NCBI GenBank assembly: GCA_027083015.1
Contig: JALWQS010000054.1
Location: forward strand, 1 to 24,134
DNA length: 24,134 nt
Reading direction: 5' to 3'
Source: Candidatus Woesearchaeota archaeon
GTDB taxonomy: Archaea > Nanobdellota > Nanobdellia > Woesearchaeales > UBA11576
Of the stretch, positions 7,311 to 14,856 are shown in pieces; positions within the stretch are counted from its first letter, which is position 1, and each line of letters opens with the position of its first letter. The position numbers were made by a program, and so were the translations under genes. The notes beneath the pieces are model-generated. The model was not told the DNA's origin, ran no database searches, and saw nothing but the letters and a program-made list of their open reading frames with translations.

Positions 7311-8012
7311 TTAAGGTCTCGCCACTCTCACCTGTTGTCTAAATCTGGCTAATTCACGGCTTTTGTTTATCCTTAACAGAGAGAATAGACTCTGATCTCC
7401 ACGGTAATCAGTCTTTTGGACTGCTTTCCTTATAAGGTGTTCTGCTTTATCTGCCCAGAAAGCCGCCAAGTCCCAGTTTTCTTTTTTCAGTTCTTCATAC
7501 ACTCTACCCACCAGTTCAAATCCCAAGTCTTGCATGATTACCGGGTCTTTTGGGTGCCTCATAAGACCTCTGTATAAGAGAACTATCATATCATCCTGTG
7601 AAATCCTGGTGAATGGCGTGTAACAAATAGCTGCGACGTGATAAAGTTCAGGTATGGTGTCGGCTGACTGTTCTATGTACGAAACGCACATATCTGCCAA
7701 TGGCGCGTTCAGTCTCTTTGCAATGTGCTTTTCAAATGCAGAATCTCTCCTTTCCAAAAGCTCAGTTATCCGCTCTAAAAGACCAAAACCTGCTTTGATA
7801 GGTAGCTCTTCTTGATCTATCTCTTGTTTTATTCCGATCCTTTGCTCATATTCCAGAACTTCCTCTTCCAGACGCGCAGTATAGCTACGTCTCTTCATAA
7901 TAGTTTCAAACTCTTCTTTTCTAGCATCATCCAATCGCGCCCTCAAGTATTGGACTGAAGTATCTGCTTTCCTTAAGAAGATAATCTGATCATAATATTG
8001 TTCTCTCAGCAT
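7311..8012 (-). CDS. Hypothetical helical protein
   Basis: I do not recognise this family. From the ATG at 8012 it has 233 aa; an in-frame TTG at 8054 would add 14 residues, and neither start has a clear ribosome binding site. The N-terminal third is charged and heptad-like (LRARLDDARKEEFETIMKRR, then ARLEEEVLEYEQRI), suggesting a coiled coil. The rest looks like packed helices (ELYHVAAICYTPF, MIVLLYRGLMRHP, WDLAAFWADKAEHLIRKAV), in the style of TPR-like repeats. No signal peptide, membrane helix or catalytic motif is seen. It lies downstream of rad50 on the same strand, 217 bp away, and converges with the helicase gene. Confidence 0.7.
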   Translation of the reverse strand: MLREQYYDQIIFLRKADTSVQYLRARLDDARKEEFETIMKRRSYTARLEEEVLEYEQRIGIKQEIDQEELPIKAGFGLLERITELLERRDSAFEKHIAKRLNAPLADMCVSYIEQSADTIPELYHVAAICYTPFTRISQDDMIVLLYRGLMRHPKDPVIMQDLGFELVGRVYEELKKENWDLAAFWADKAEHLIRKAVQKTDYRGDQSLFSLLRINKSRELARFRQQVRVARP

Positions 8013-8081
8013 CCCATATCTTGTTGATGCGTCTGAGTTTTTAAAACTTATCAAGCCAGATTCTTGTTTTTTCTTTAGAAA

Positions 8082-8258
8082 TCAGTTTGTAACAATCATT
8101 ATGTCAGCATATTCTTCACTGCTCTTTACAAGAAGTTCATATCCCCTCTTATGATCCTTATCTGTTCGGCAAGAATTATTACCTGCTGTTCGCCCAGGGG
8201 CGTCAGTATGCACCATTGCTCCTCTTAATTTTCTAAATCTAAAATCTGTATTGTCCAT
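8082..8258 (-). CDS. Possible 58-aa small protein between rad50 and the hypothetical gene
   Basis: A short reading frame starts with ATG 13 nt after the rad50 stop and ends at 8082. An internal ATG at 8216, giving 44 aa, has a better ribosome binding site (AAGAGGAG). The product would be hydrophilic, with KRGYELLVKSSEEYADIMIV near its end. A competing frame over the same bases reads LTPLGEQQVIILAEQIRIIRGD, which resembles the end of a winged-helix domain but lacks a start codon. This may therefore be a decayed or frameshifted gene rather than a true small protein. The rest of the 217-bp gap shows no other feature. Confidence 0.28.
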   Translation of the reverse strand: MDNTDFRFRKLRGAMVHTDAPGRTAGNNSCRTDKDHKRGYELLVKSSEEYADIMIVTN

Positions 8259-8271
8259 GTCTCATCTGAAC

Positions 8272-10746
8272 CTATACAACTATCCTGCTCAGGTGGTCGT
8301 TCTTGTTTACCCGTATGACGTTATTGACAAAGCTTTCTATCTTCTGTTCATGAGAGACTATGATTATCTGTTTCATATTCAGCTGTTCCAGCACTTCCCT
8401 CACCTTATCCAACTGTTCTGAGCTGAAACCGTCAGTAGGTTCATCAAGTATTATCAGGTCTTTAGTCTTTATGGTATCCACGATGTCATTGACTACCTTG
8501 TTCAGAGCCAATCGGTAAGCGAGTGCGATCGCAGTTTTTTCTCCTCCGCTCAGATGCTCAACATAAGTCTCGTAACCATTCTGCACCACTACCGGACAGA
8601 AACTATCATCTAAGCGCACATTCAGGGTGTCATCGTCAATGAGCAGGCCGAACCATTGGCTGAACAGTTCATTAAACTGCTGATGGATCTTGATCATAAC
8701 ATGCCTTTCCATCGTGTTCATAAGGTTGATGAACAGCTTATCCAACCATTCATTGATGGAGCTTATACTTCTGATCCTTTGTAGATTCTTCTTTTTCTCT
8801 TCAACATCAGTTCTTAACACTTCAACAAGCCGTTCCATGCCTTCAAGCTCTTTTTTCTTTCCTTCCACCGCTATCTCTGCCTGTCGTTCTTCTTTAAGCT
8901 TTTCATCAAGCTCTTCTTTCGCTATTCTGTACTCATTCTCTGCAGTCTTCATACGCTCCAGATCTTCACTTATCTTTATCTTTTCCAGGTTTATGTCTTT
9001 TACCCGTTCTTTAAGTTCATTGTTGGTCAGGGTCAATGCCCTGAGTCTTGCTTCTTTCTCCTCTATCAGCTGTTTATAGGACAGGTATTTTTGTAGCTGT
9101 ATCTTGTATTTGTGTATATCATGAAGCAGCCTTTTGTTCTCTTCAACCTCATTCCTTAACTGATCTATAACAGCATCATCTGTCTCTTCCAGCGCTCTGA
9201 ACAGACCGATCTTCTCCTTGTTGAGCAAGTCAGTTATCTTCTTCAGTTTCTCTATCTCTCTATTCACTTCTTCAAGATTCGTCAGTTCGGTCTTTATCTG
9301 CGCAATCTTCCTCTCAGTCTCTATCAGCTCATCATTTTTCTTCCTGTACTCTTCCAATCTTTGAATGAACTCGTCCCTTTTTCTCCTAAGCGCTTCCAGT
9401 TGTACAGAATATTGTCGGATCTTCTCGTTCTCTGCAGTCGAAATCTTCTCTTTATGTTCAGCAGTCACTGTCTGCATACACGTAGGGCATCTATCCAGCG
9501 CCAGTATCTTCTCTTTTAATGATTGTGAAGCTTCCTTCTTAGTCCTTAACTCTGTTAGTTTTTGTTCCAGTTCTTTAACCGCTTTTTCCGAGTCTTCTAT
9601 GCCTTCTCTTAGGAGGTCTTTCTCTTTGAGTGTTTCCAGAAACTCACTGATCATCTTTTTTTTCTCTTCCAACAGGTAAGCCCCTTTATTCTTCTCCTCA
9701 ATCCTTCTTTCTGTCTCTTCAATCTTCTGTATCAGGTGTCGCTTCGTCTCTAACAGTCTTGTCTTTTTGGCCTCCACATCCCTGAGTGCCTTCTCTTTCT
9801 CTTCCAGTGCTTTCTCGACGCTGTCTACTTCAGGGTATTGCCTTTCTGCGAAAGCCATCTCTTCCATCGCACTTTCCGTTCTCTTTATCTTTTCTGCAGT
9901 TATTGAAATCTCATCTATGTTTCTGGCTCTTTGGCGTATTATCTCTTTCAGTTTTGCATCAAGAAGTTCATTTTTTTTCTTCAGTTCAAGAAGTTCTTTC
10001 AACATCTGTTCTTTCTTTTCTGTCTCTTTCTGCTGTTCTGCTCTTTTTTCCTGAGTTATCATAAGTCTTGCTGTCCTCTTACTCAATTCTTGCCTTAGTC
10101 TTTCTGTTTCTTCTCTTCTCACTGCCAACGCTTTCTCTTTCATCGGCAGGTCTTCCACGCTTCCTTCCAGTCTTCTCCTTTCATCCCTCAATCTTTTGGT
10201 GTATATCTGAGCATTTTCTATGATCTTCTTGTACTTGTCTATACCGAACACTTTCCTTAATGTGTCTATCCTGTTGTCTGCATTGTCAAAAAGTATCTGC
10301 TTCATCTCTTCCTGTGGCGTGTAGACCGTGTATCTGTATATGAGCGCTTTTGATCGGGTCAGCAATTCGGCAGGGTAACCTAAAAGAGCAAGCATCTTAG
10401 CTTTGAGCTCTGTCGTCGTCAGGTCTTGCCGCACCCCATCTATAATTATGTATCCTGTTCCCTGAGCTACTCCATCTTTCGTCTTTTTGAGCGTTCTTTT
10501 GATGCTTATCTCCTTCTCACCCAACAGAAATGTAAGTTCTGCTTCACCCTGATGCTCTCCTTTCCTTAGCAATGCATCTCCTGACAGGTCTCTTCTCGTC
10601 CCGAACAGGGCAAATTCTACTGCATGCAGTATAGAGCTTTTTCCAGCCCCTATATCCCCGGCTAGAAGTATTGATCCTGTAGGGAAATTCAGCACTTCTT
10701 CAGAATAGCTTCTTATGTTCTTGAGCCTTAATGATTTGAGAATCAT
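8272..10746 (-). CDS. rad50: Rad50-like SMC-family DNA repair ATPase
   Basis: An 824-aa Rad50 homologue. It has the N-terminal ATPase half with Walker A GDIGAGKSS (30-38) and the Q-loop region YTPQEEM (Gln145). A long coiled coil (about 180-690) is broken at its apex by the zinc hook CPTC (420-423). The C-terminal half has signature LSGGEKTAIAL (732-742), Walker B LIILDEPTDGF (764-774) and the switch His in IIIVSHEQ. With Mre11 it would sense and process DNA double-strand breaks; two CxxC hooks joined by zinc link dimers. The length is close to normal for archaeal Rad50. Unusually, neither mre11 nor herA/nurA is adjacent; the upstream gene on the same strand encodes another coiled-coil protein. 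A TATA box 26 nt before the ATG indicates its own leaderless transcript. Confidence 0.93.
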   Translation of the reverse strand: MILKSLRLKNIRSYSEEVLNFPTGSILLAGDIGAGKSSILHAVEFALFGTRRDLSGDALLRKGEHQGEAELTFLLGEKEISIKRTLKKTKDGVAQGTGYIIIDGVRQDLTTTELKAKMLALLGYPAELLTRSKALIYRYTVYTPQEEMKQILFDNADNRIDTLRKVFGIDKYKKIIENAQIYTKRLRDERRRLEGSVEDLPMKEKALAVRREETERLRQELSKRTARLMITQEKRAEQQKETEKKEQMLKELLELKKKNELLDAKLKEIIRQRARNIDEISITAEKIKRTESAMEEMAFAERQYPEVDSVEKALEEKEKALRDVEAKKTRLLETKRHLIQKIEETERRIEEKNKGAYLLEEKKKMISEFLETLKEKDLLREGIEDSEKAVKELEQKLTELRTKKEASQSLKEKILALDRCPTCMQTVTAEHKEKISTAENEKIRQYSVQLEALRRKRDEFIQRLEEYRKKNDELIETERKIAQIKTELTNLEEVNREIEKLKKITDLLNKEKIGLFRALEETDDAVIDQLRNEVEENKRLLHDIHKYKIQLQKYLSYKQLIEEKEARLRALTLTNNELKERVKDINLEKIKISEDLERMKTAENEYRIAKEELDEKLKEERQAEIAVEGKKKELEGMERLVEVLRTDVEEKKKNLQRIRSISSINEWLDKLFINLMNTMERHVMIKIHQQFNELFSQWFGLLIDDDTLNVRLDDSFCPVVVQNGYETYVEHLSGGEKTAIALAYRLALNKVVNDIVDTIKTKDLIILDEPTDGFSSEQLDKVREVLEQLNMKQIIIVSHEQKIESFVNNVIRVNKNDHLSRIVV

Positions 10747-10767
10747 GTTCGAAGAAAAAGTGTACAG

Positions 10768-10807
10768 GTTTAAATTATTTGTCAGAGCCTTTTAAAGGAC
10801 ATCCTTT
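10768..10807 (-). promoter_or_regulatory. rad50 promoter with adjacent inverted repeat
   Basis: On the minus strand AATTTAAACC (10768-10777) is centred 26 nt upstream of the ATG at 10746, as expected for a leaderless archaeal transcript. Upstream of it, AAAGGA-CA-TCCTTT (10794-10807 on the plus strand) forms a 6+6 bp inverted repeat that could be an operator. A small repeat like this could also be chance. Confidence 0.45.
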
Positions 10808-10866
10808 TGTGACTAACCTTTACTGATCGCTCAGCAGATCTGTCAGCACTTATAAAAAGAATTAGT

Positions 10867-11799
10867 TTATGCTTGTTTGGTGGTTGTTGACCGTTGATTC
10901 TTCTGTTTTTTCATCGAAACTTCTGCCTGGAAAGCCAACAGGTCTTCTGTCGTCAGGGTCATCTTTTTCTTGATCTTCTCTTCCACATCTCTTTTCGTTT
11001 CTGCAAGTTTCTTCTCATCTTTCTTTTTCTTCTTCTCTTTTTCTTCCTTGACGACTTCTCCTATCTTTTCTTTCAACTCACGGATCTCTGCCTGCTTAGC
11101 TTTTACCTTGTCATTCTGTTCATTGTATTTCTGTTTCCACTGGACGAAGTGTTTTAAGGCTTCATCCTCTTTTGCACGCAGTTCTTTCAGTTCCTGAGTG
11201 AGTTCCACCACTTCTTCATGGAATGATTGTGATTCATCAGCTTTTTGCTGTACCTTCTTATGCGCTTCGTCTGCTTTTTTCCTTATCTTCTGGAGTTCTT
11301 TTTGCAAATCATGAACTTGTTTGAATATACCGCTAACTTCCTGGCTCTGTTCCAGAAGTTTTTTCTTTTCAGCCAGTTGCTTCATGTATCTTTGTTCAAC
11401 AGAGAAGGGTAATGCTTCAGTTTCTATCCTGAATTCTATCGCTTCAATATCCTTTTGTAAACGTGTGGGGTCTATCTTGAACCCAAACCTTTTCGTTACC
11501 TGATCTTTCTCTTTCTGGAATTTTTTGAGCTCAGCAACCTTCTCTTTTATCTGCTTATTAAGCTCATCCCTTCTTTTCTTTGAGTCTTTGACCTGTTTGG
11601 TAAAGGTGTTCCTTTTGCCTTTGGCCTCTCTTAATCGTTTAGAAACAGCGTTTATCTCCCCGGTTATCTGTCTTCTCTTCTCAAACCAGGCTTCTTTTTC
11701 TTTATGAATATCATTAAGGACATCTTTTAGAGCGTTAAGCTCCTGAGTTTTTGCCTTGATCTCTTCTTGTATCTTCTTTTTTTCCTCTTCACTTACCAT
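10867..11799 (-). CDS. Coiled-coil protein of the COG1340 type
   Basis: A 310-aa protein that is almost entirely charged coiled coil (Lys/Glu/Gln heptads from about 5 to 285), broken by a short region at about 105-145 (FGFKIDPTRLQKDIEAIEFRI, ALPFSVEQRYMKQL). The C-terminal motif MTLTTEDLLAFQAE matches my memory of archaeal COG1340 coiled-coil proteins, whose function is not established. It ends in a Lys/Gln/Thr-rich tail. There is no signal peptide or membrane segment, so it is cytoplasmic. It lies between the ribosomal stalk operon and rad50 on the same strand. A hairpin (TGCGC-CTTTAA-GCGCA) and GAGGT lie in its leader at about 11810-11830. Its role is unknown. Confidence 0.8.
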   Translation of the reverse strand: MVSEEEKKKIQEEIKAKTQELNALKDVLNDIHKEKEAWFEKRRQITGEINAVSKRLREAKGKRNTFTKQVKDSKKRRDELNKQIKEKVAELKKFQKEKDQVTKRFGFKIDPTRLQKDIEAIEFRIETEALPFSVEQRYMKQLAEKKKLLEQSQEVSGIFKQVHDLQKELQKIRKKADEAHKKVQQKADESQSFHEEVVELTQELKELRAKEDEALKHFVQWKQKYNEQNDKVKAKQAEIRELKEKIGEVVKEEKEKKKKKDEKKLAETKRDVEEKIKKKMTLTTEDLLAFQAEVSMKKQKNQRSTTTKQA

Positions 11800-11883
11800 A
11801 TTGGTTCACTGACCTCTTGCGCTTAAAGGCGCAGCATATATCATATATCTTATCCAGACCATAAGATCTGTCTTATAAAAATT

Positions 11884-11890
11884 AAAAAAA
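11884..11890 (-). terminator. T-run terminator after the ribosomal stalk operon
   Basis: Seven consecutive T on the minus strand, with further T-rich sequence, begin about 15 nt after the P1 stop. This fits termination of the L1-L10-P1 transcript. A TATA-like stretch follows (near 11838-11850) and could start the coiled-coil gene. Confidence 0.45.
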
Positions 11891-11905
11891 TTTATTTTGT
11901 CCGCT

Positions 11906-12217
11906 CTATCCGAACAGTGCTCCGAGTCCTGCAGCTGCTTGCTCTTGTGATTTACTATCGTCTTCTTTCTTCTCTTCTTTTTTCGCTTCTGCAGGTGCGG
12001 CTTCTGCACTTGCTGCTGGAGCGGCTGCTGGAGCTGCGACGACTGCTGCTTTTTCTATTGCTTCATCAATATTCACTCCTTCCAGAGCTGCGACAAGAGC
12101 TTTGACTCTAGCAGCATCAACTGTTACGCCTGCTGCTTCTAGCACCTTTTTGACTGAATCTTCAGTGACCTCTTTGCCTGCTTTATGCAGTAACATTGCG
12201 GCATATACATATTCCAT
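11906..12217 (-). CDS. rpl12: Ribosomal stalk protein P1 (archaeal L12)
   Basis: A 103-aa archaeal P1/L12 protein. The N-terminal dimerisation domain (MEYVYAAMLLHKAGKEVTEDSVKKVLEAAG, 1-62) is followed by an Ala-rich hinge, an acidic Glu/Lys stretch and the conserved C-terminal tail GLGALFG that recruits translational GTPases. Dimers sit on the P0 helix to form the ribosomal stalk. A strong Shine-Dalgarno (GGAGGG) precedes the ATG, and the gene starts 25 nt after the P0 stop, so it is the last gene of the L1-P0-P1 operon. In the nucleotide sequence the Ala-rich hinge is a GCA/GCT-rich low-complexity stretch. Confidence 0.96.
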   Translation of the reverse strand: MEYVYAAMLLHKAGKEVTEDSVKKVLEAAGVTVDAARVKALVAALEGVNIDEAIEKAAVVAAPAAAPAASAEAAPAEAKKEEKKEDDSKSQEQAAAGLGALFG

Positions 12218-12242
12218 TTTAATTCCCTCCGATTAACTATCA

Positions 12243-13106
12243 TTAACCAGTGATGGACTTAAGACTGTTCATCTGGTTATGTGCTTTTATCAATAAGTCT
12301 GACATTACCTCTTTTGCGTATATCGCCTGGCCTACTGCCAGTGCTTTTGCATCATTGAATGCTTTCTGTAACATCAGTTCTGTAGTCTCTTTTGTCAGGA
12401 TTCCTGCTTCCATCGCAAGGTTGAAAGCCCACCTGTGAGCATCTACGAACTTGTTGGTATACTCTTCTTCATCAATGACCAGTATCTTTTTCTCAAATAT
12501 TTCTCCGTTCTCATACACTGCAGTAAGGTCCAGTCCTATCTCCATAGGTTCTATCCCTAATCTCGTCAGAAGACCTGCAAGTTCTGCATTGATAACATCG
12601 CCTTCTTTAGCTACTTGAGAGTCTTTCTTTATGACCACTTTTCCGCCGTCAATACCTGCTGCTATACCAACGCTTCCGAGCTGGCCTATCACTGGTCCTG
12701 GAGCGAAACCTGTAGGTCCTGCAGGGACGATTATGTCTTTTGGTGTCGTCTGACCAGCTTTTATCGGAGCTGTCGATTTGTTCTTTTGCAGCGTATTCGC
12801 CAGCCTGAACGGATTATCTTTTGTGAATATGAGTGCAGGCATGCCCTTCATGTAAGGTACAAGTTTCTCTATGCCCTCCTTGTCTTTAGCAGCTTGTTCA
12901 ATGGCTATCTTTATGAGCCTGCGTTTTGCCATCTTGAGAACGACCTTTCCTCTTAGTTGCGCTCTCATGTTCTGAAGCTGTTTTGTAGGAAGGTTTTCCA
13001 TATTGACTACTCCTATGATAGGGTAATCTTTTATGAGCTTGACAAATTCCTGTACGGTCTTCTTCTTATGTTCAGGGATCCTATTTGCTTTTTTTATGTC
13101 TGCCAT
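12243..13106 (-). CDS. rpl10: Ribosomal protein P0 (archaeal L10), short form
   Basis: A 287-aa archaeal L10/P0. The N-terminal rRNA-binding domain (EHKKKTVQEFVKLIKDYPIIG, NLPTKQLQNMRAQLRGK) is followed by the archaeal/eukaryotic insertion domain (about 110-185, with PAGPTGFAPGPVIG). A C-terminal helix (about 235-287, MLQKAFNDAKALAVGQAIYA) binds P1 dimers. Archaeal P0 proteins I know are about 330-350 aa and end in an Ala/Glu-rich linker with a GLGALF-like tail. This one stops at NSLKSITG directly after the helix, so the tail is absent. The stop is clear and no continuation is visible before P1. It sits between L1 (60 nt upstream) and P1 (25 nt downstream). Confidence 0.95.
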   Translation of the reverse strand: MADIKKANRIPEHKKKTVQEFVKLIKDYPIIGVVNMENLPTKQLQNMRAQLRGKVVLKMAKRRLIKIAIEQAAKDKEGIEKLVPYMKGMPALIFTKDNPFRLANTLQKNKSTAPIKAGQTTPKDIIVPAGPTGFAPGPVIGQLGSVGIAAGIDGGKVVIKKDSQVAKEGDVINAELAGLLTRLGIEPMEIGLDLTAVYENGEIFEKKILVIDEEEYTNKFVDAHRWAFNLAMEAGILTKETTELMLQKAFNDAKALAVGQAIYAKEVMSDLLIKAHNQMNSLKSITG

Positions 13107-13166
13107 TTGTTATCAGCTATTTCTTCTTATGTATAATTATATTTGATTATCAGTTATAATTTATTA

Positions 13167-13826
13167 TCACGTATGTTTTATCTTTACTGGTGTTCCCATC
13201 GTGTACTTGACCAGAACATTCTTTATATTATTCTCTTCATTCGGTAACTTATGCACCAATGCATTGAAAGCAGTCATTATGTTATCTGCTACTTCATCCT
13301 CATTCTGCCCTTCGATACCTACTGCTACCTTTATTGTGGGCTGTGTTTTTGCTTTCAGATGAATCGTCTTTTGCAACCTGTCATGCAAGGGTTTTAGTGC
13401 GGCTTTTGGAGGCACGACGCATCCTGCTTTAGGATTTGGCATCTTCCCTCTTGTTCCCAATACCTTACCAAAGGTCTGAGCCACTTTTGGCATTATGTTA
13501 GCCTGTGCTACGAAATAAGCATGTTCGGATGCTAGTTTCTTGATAAGTTTCTTATCTTTCTGATATTTTTCAAAATCACTTTCAAGGATGCAGGTCTCCA
13601 TAACTTTCTCTCCTTCTTCCTTCAATTCAGGACCTACAAGCGCAGCTATCTTTAATGGTTTTCCTGTAGAAAAGTGTAATGGTACGTAGATATCTACCTG
13701 CTCTTCAGGTTTTTTTAGAGTAAGACCTTTAAGATTTACAATCAGTTCTATTCGTTGAGAGAATTTGCGTTTCTTAGAACTCTTCTTTAGTTCTTCCAAG
13801 GCTTTTTTGACTTCTGTTTTATCCAT
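13167..13826 (-). CDS. rpl1: Ribosomal protein L1
   Basis: A 219-aa archaeal L1, which binds 23S rRNA at the mobile L1 stalk and, in several archaea, represses its own mRNA. The family signs are clear: KRKFSQRIELIVNLKGLTL near the N terminus, LGTRGKMPNPKAGCVVP in the middle domain, and the C-terminal VKYTMGTPVKIK. I choose the ATG at 13826 over the GTG at 13835 because GGAGTGAT sits 4 nt before the ATG, giving a near-consensus ribosome binding site. The usual archaeal order is L11-L1-P0-P1, but L11 is not upstream here; the next gene upstream is an unrelated membrane protein. Confidence 0.96.
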   Translation of the reverse strand: MDKTEVKKALEELKKSSKKRKFSQRIELIVNLKGLTLKKPEEQVDIYVPLHFSTGKPLKIAALVGPELKEEGEKVMETCILESDFEKYQKDKKLIKKLASEHAYFVAQANIMPKVAQTFGKVLGTRGKMPNPKAGCVVPPKAALKPLHDRLQKTIHLKAKTQPTIKVAVGIEGQNEDEVADNIMTAFNALVHKLPNEENNIKNVLVKYTMGTPVKIKHT

Positions 13827-13830
13827 ACTA

Positions 13831-13935
13831 ATCACTCCACCCTCCTAACCTCCTTAATCGGCGTTAGTCTGCGGGTTTATGCACAATCATAAAGTATTAC
13901 AATGTTTTTGCCAGAGAAGAGGTCATTTATAAATG
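13831..13935 (-). promoter_or_regulatory. L1 operon promoter and leader
   Basis: The palindromic TATA element CATTTATAAATG (13924-13935) would start transcription near 13903 and give a leader of about 75 nt. The leader contains three Shine-Dalgarno-like sites in a row: two copies of GGAGG (13841-13845 and 13849-13853, plus-strand CCTCC) and GGAGTGAT (13831-13838) next to the ATG. Archaeal L1 is known to repress its own operon by binding mRNA; I could not recognise a definite L1-binding fold here. The remaining 140 bp up to the next gene are AT-rich with no ORF. Confidence 0.45.
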
Positions 13936-14077
13936 TGGCGGTTTTTGACATTGTTTGCTTATCAATAGAAGATGCAAACCAAGCCCCAGCACATTTTTTG
14001 CGCCAAAAATTCTCCTAGCAAAATATGCGATTTGAAAAGAGATTAACAGGAACTCCTATGTTCTTTTTCAGGTCTTC

Positions 14078-14662
14078 TTATCTGCCATTATAGGTCAAGA
14101 AGTATTCTTTTCTTAAGTATTGGTCATTCATCTCGGCCTGCCTTTCCAGATATTTCATCTCAAGTTCTATCCTTGCCCTGTCCATGACTGCTGTCAGCTT
14201 TCCCAAGACTGCAGTGACAATTATAGCTGCGACACCATTCTTTGCTAAAGATGTACCTATATCTGCACCTTTGCTGGCCATCACATAAGAGACGACTGCT
14301 CCCACCCCCATAAGCATCGCTCCTGCTCCTGAAACAGCCCTTTTACGTCCCTCCTCTCTTACAGATCTTCCTTCTGTAGTATACAGCTCAGGATCCAACT
14401 CTGTCAAACCTATCAAGTTCATAGATCCTATCACTTTTCGTACATAACTATCATATTCTGCATCAATCCTGTCACATCTCAGGAGCCAGTCTTTCTTTTC
14501 TGTTATCGGCTCTATAAGTTTAGAATACGTTGTTCTATTATGACAGACATCTGCTGCATATCTGTCTTTTTCAATATATGCTTCCAATGTTTCAGCTTTT
14601 TCCTCTCTGCTTCCACACCTTGCCAGTATCTGCCTCAATTCTGTCGTTTCTGCTAAAACCAT
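14078..14662 (-). CDS. Hypothetical protein with two membrane helices
   Basis: I do not recognise this family. The protein has 194 aa: a soluble, charged N-terminal region (1-105), two hydrophobic helices at about 109-129 (VSGAGAMLMGVGAVVSYVMA) and 137-155 (LAKNGVAAIIVTAVLGKLTAV), and a charged helical tail (RARIELEMKYLERQAEMNDQYLRKEY). The Gly/Ala-rich hairpin of two helices would place both termini on the same side. Three Cys lie in the N-terminal part. There is no signal peptide and no catalytic motif. A TATA box 28 nt upstream suggests a leaderless single-gene transcript. Confidence 0.65.
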   Translation of the reverse strand: MVLAETTELRQILARCGSREEKAETLEAYIEKDRYAADVCHNRTTYSKLIEPITEKKDWLLRCDRIDAEYDSYVRKVIGSMNLIGLTELDPELYTTEGRSVREEGRKRAVSGAGAMLMGVGAVVSYVMASKGADIGTSLAKNGVAAIIVTAVLGKLTAVMDRARIELEMKYLERQAEMNDQYLRKEYFLTYNGR

Positions 14663-14698
14663 GTTTCTTACTGTTAGAAACGGTTTTTTAAATTTTTT
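14663..14698 (-). promoter_or_regulatory. Promoter of the two-TM gene with operator-like inverted repeat
   Basis: A TATA-like AAATTT core with flanking A/T runs (14684-14698) is centred 28 nt from the ATG at 14662. Between it and the ATG lies the inverted repeat GTTTCT-7 nt-AGAAAC (14663-14681), touching the start codon. Because it lies directly over the predicted initiation site, it is a plausible repressor site. The remaining 158 bp up to the transglutaminase gene are AT-rich and show no gene. Confidence 0.4.
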
Positions 14699-14856
14699 GA
14701 CTCTGATAGGAAAGGTGTTATTCTATTTATTACAATAGTATTGTATAACCAGTTTTGAGAGCTTATTAGGTATGACCCTGATATGTTATAGCATAGACAT
14801 ACCCGGATTAATATAATCGCTAATTAATCAACTACTCATATGTCTAGTACAGCGAT

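Noticed and set aside
8690..10064. Several plus-strand ORFs of 90-130 aa rich in Ser, Phe and Leu opposite rad50.
   Set aside because: They are antisense images of the Glu/Lys-rich coiled coil (GAA/AAG read as TTC/CTT), without domain signs or ribosome sites.
5501..13978. The 12-mer AGAAGATGCAAA shared by two intergenic regions (5501-5512 and 13967-13978).
   Set aside because: Dozens of shared 12-mers are expected by chance in a 24-kb window; flanks do not match and no structure is shared.
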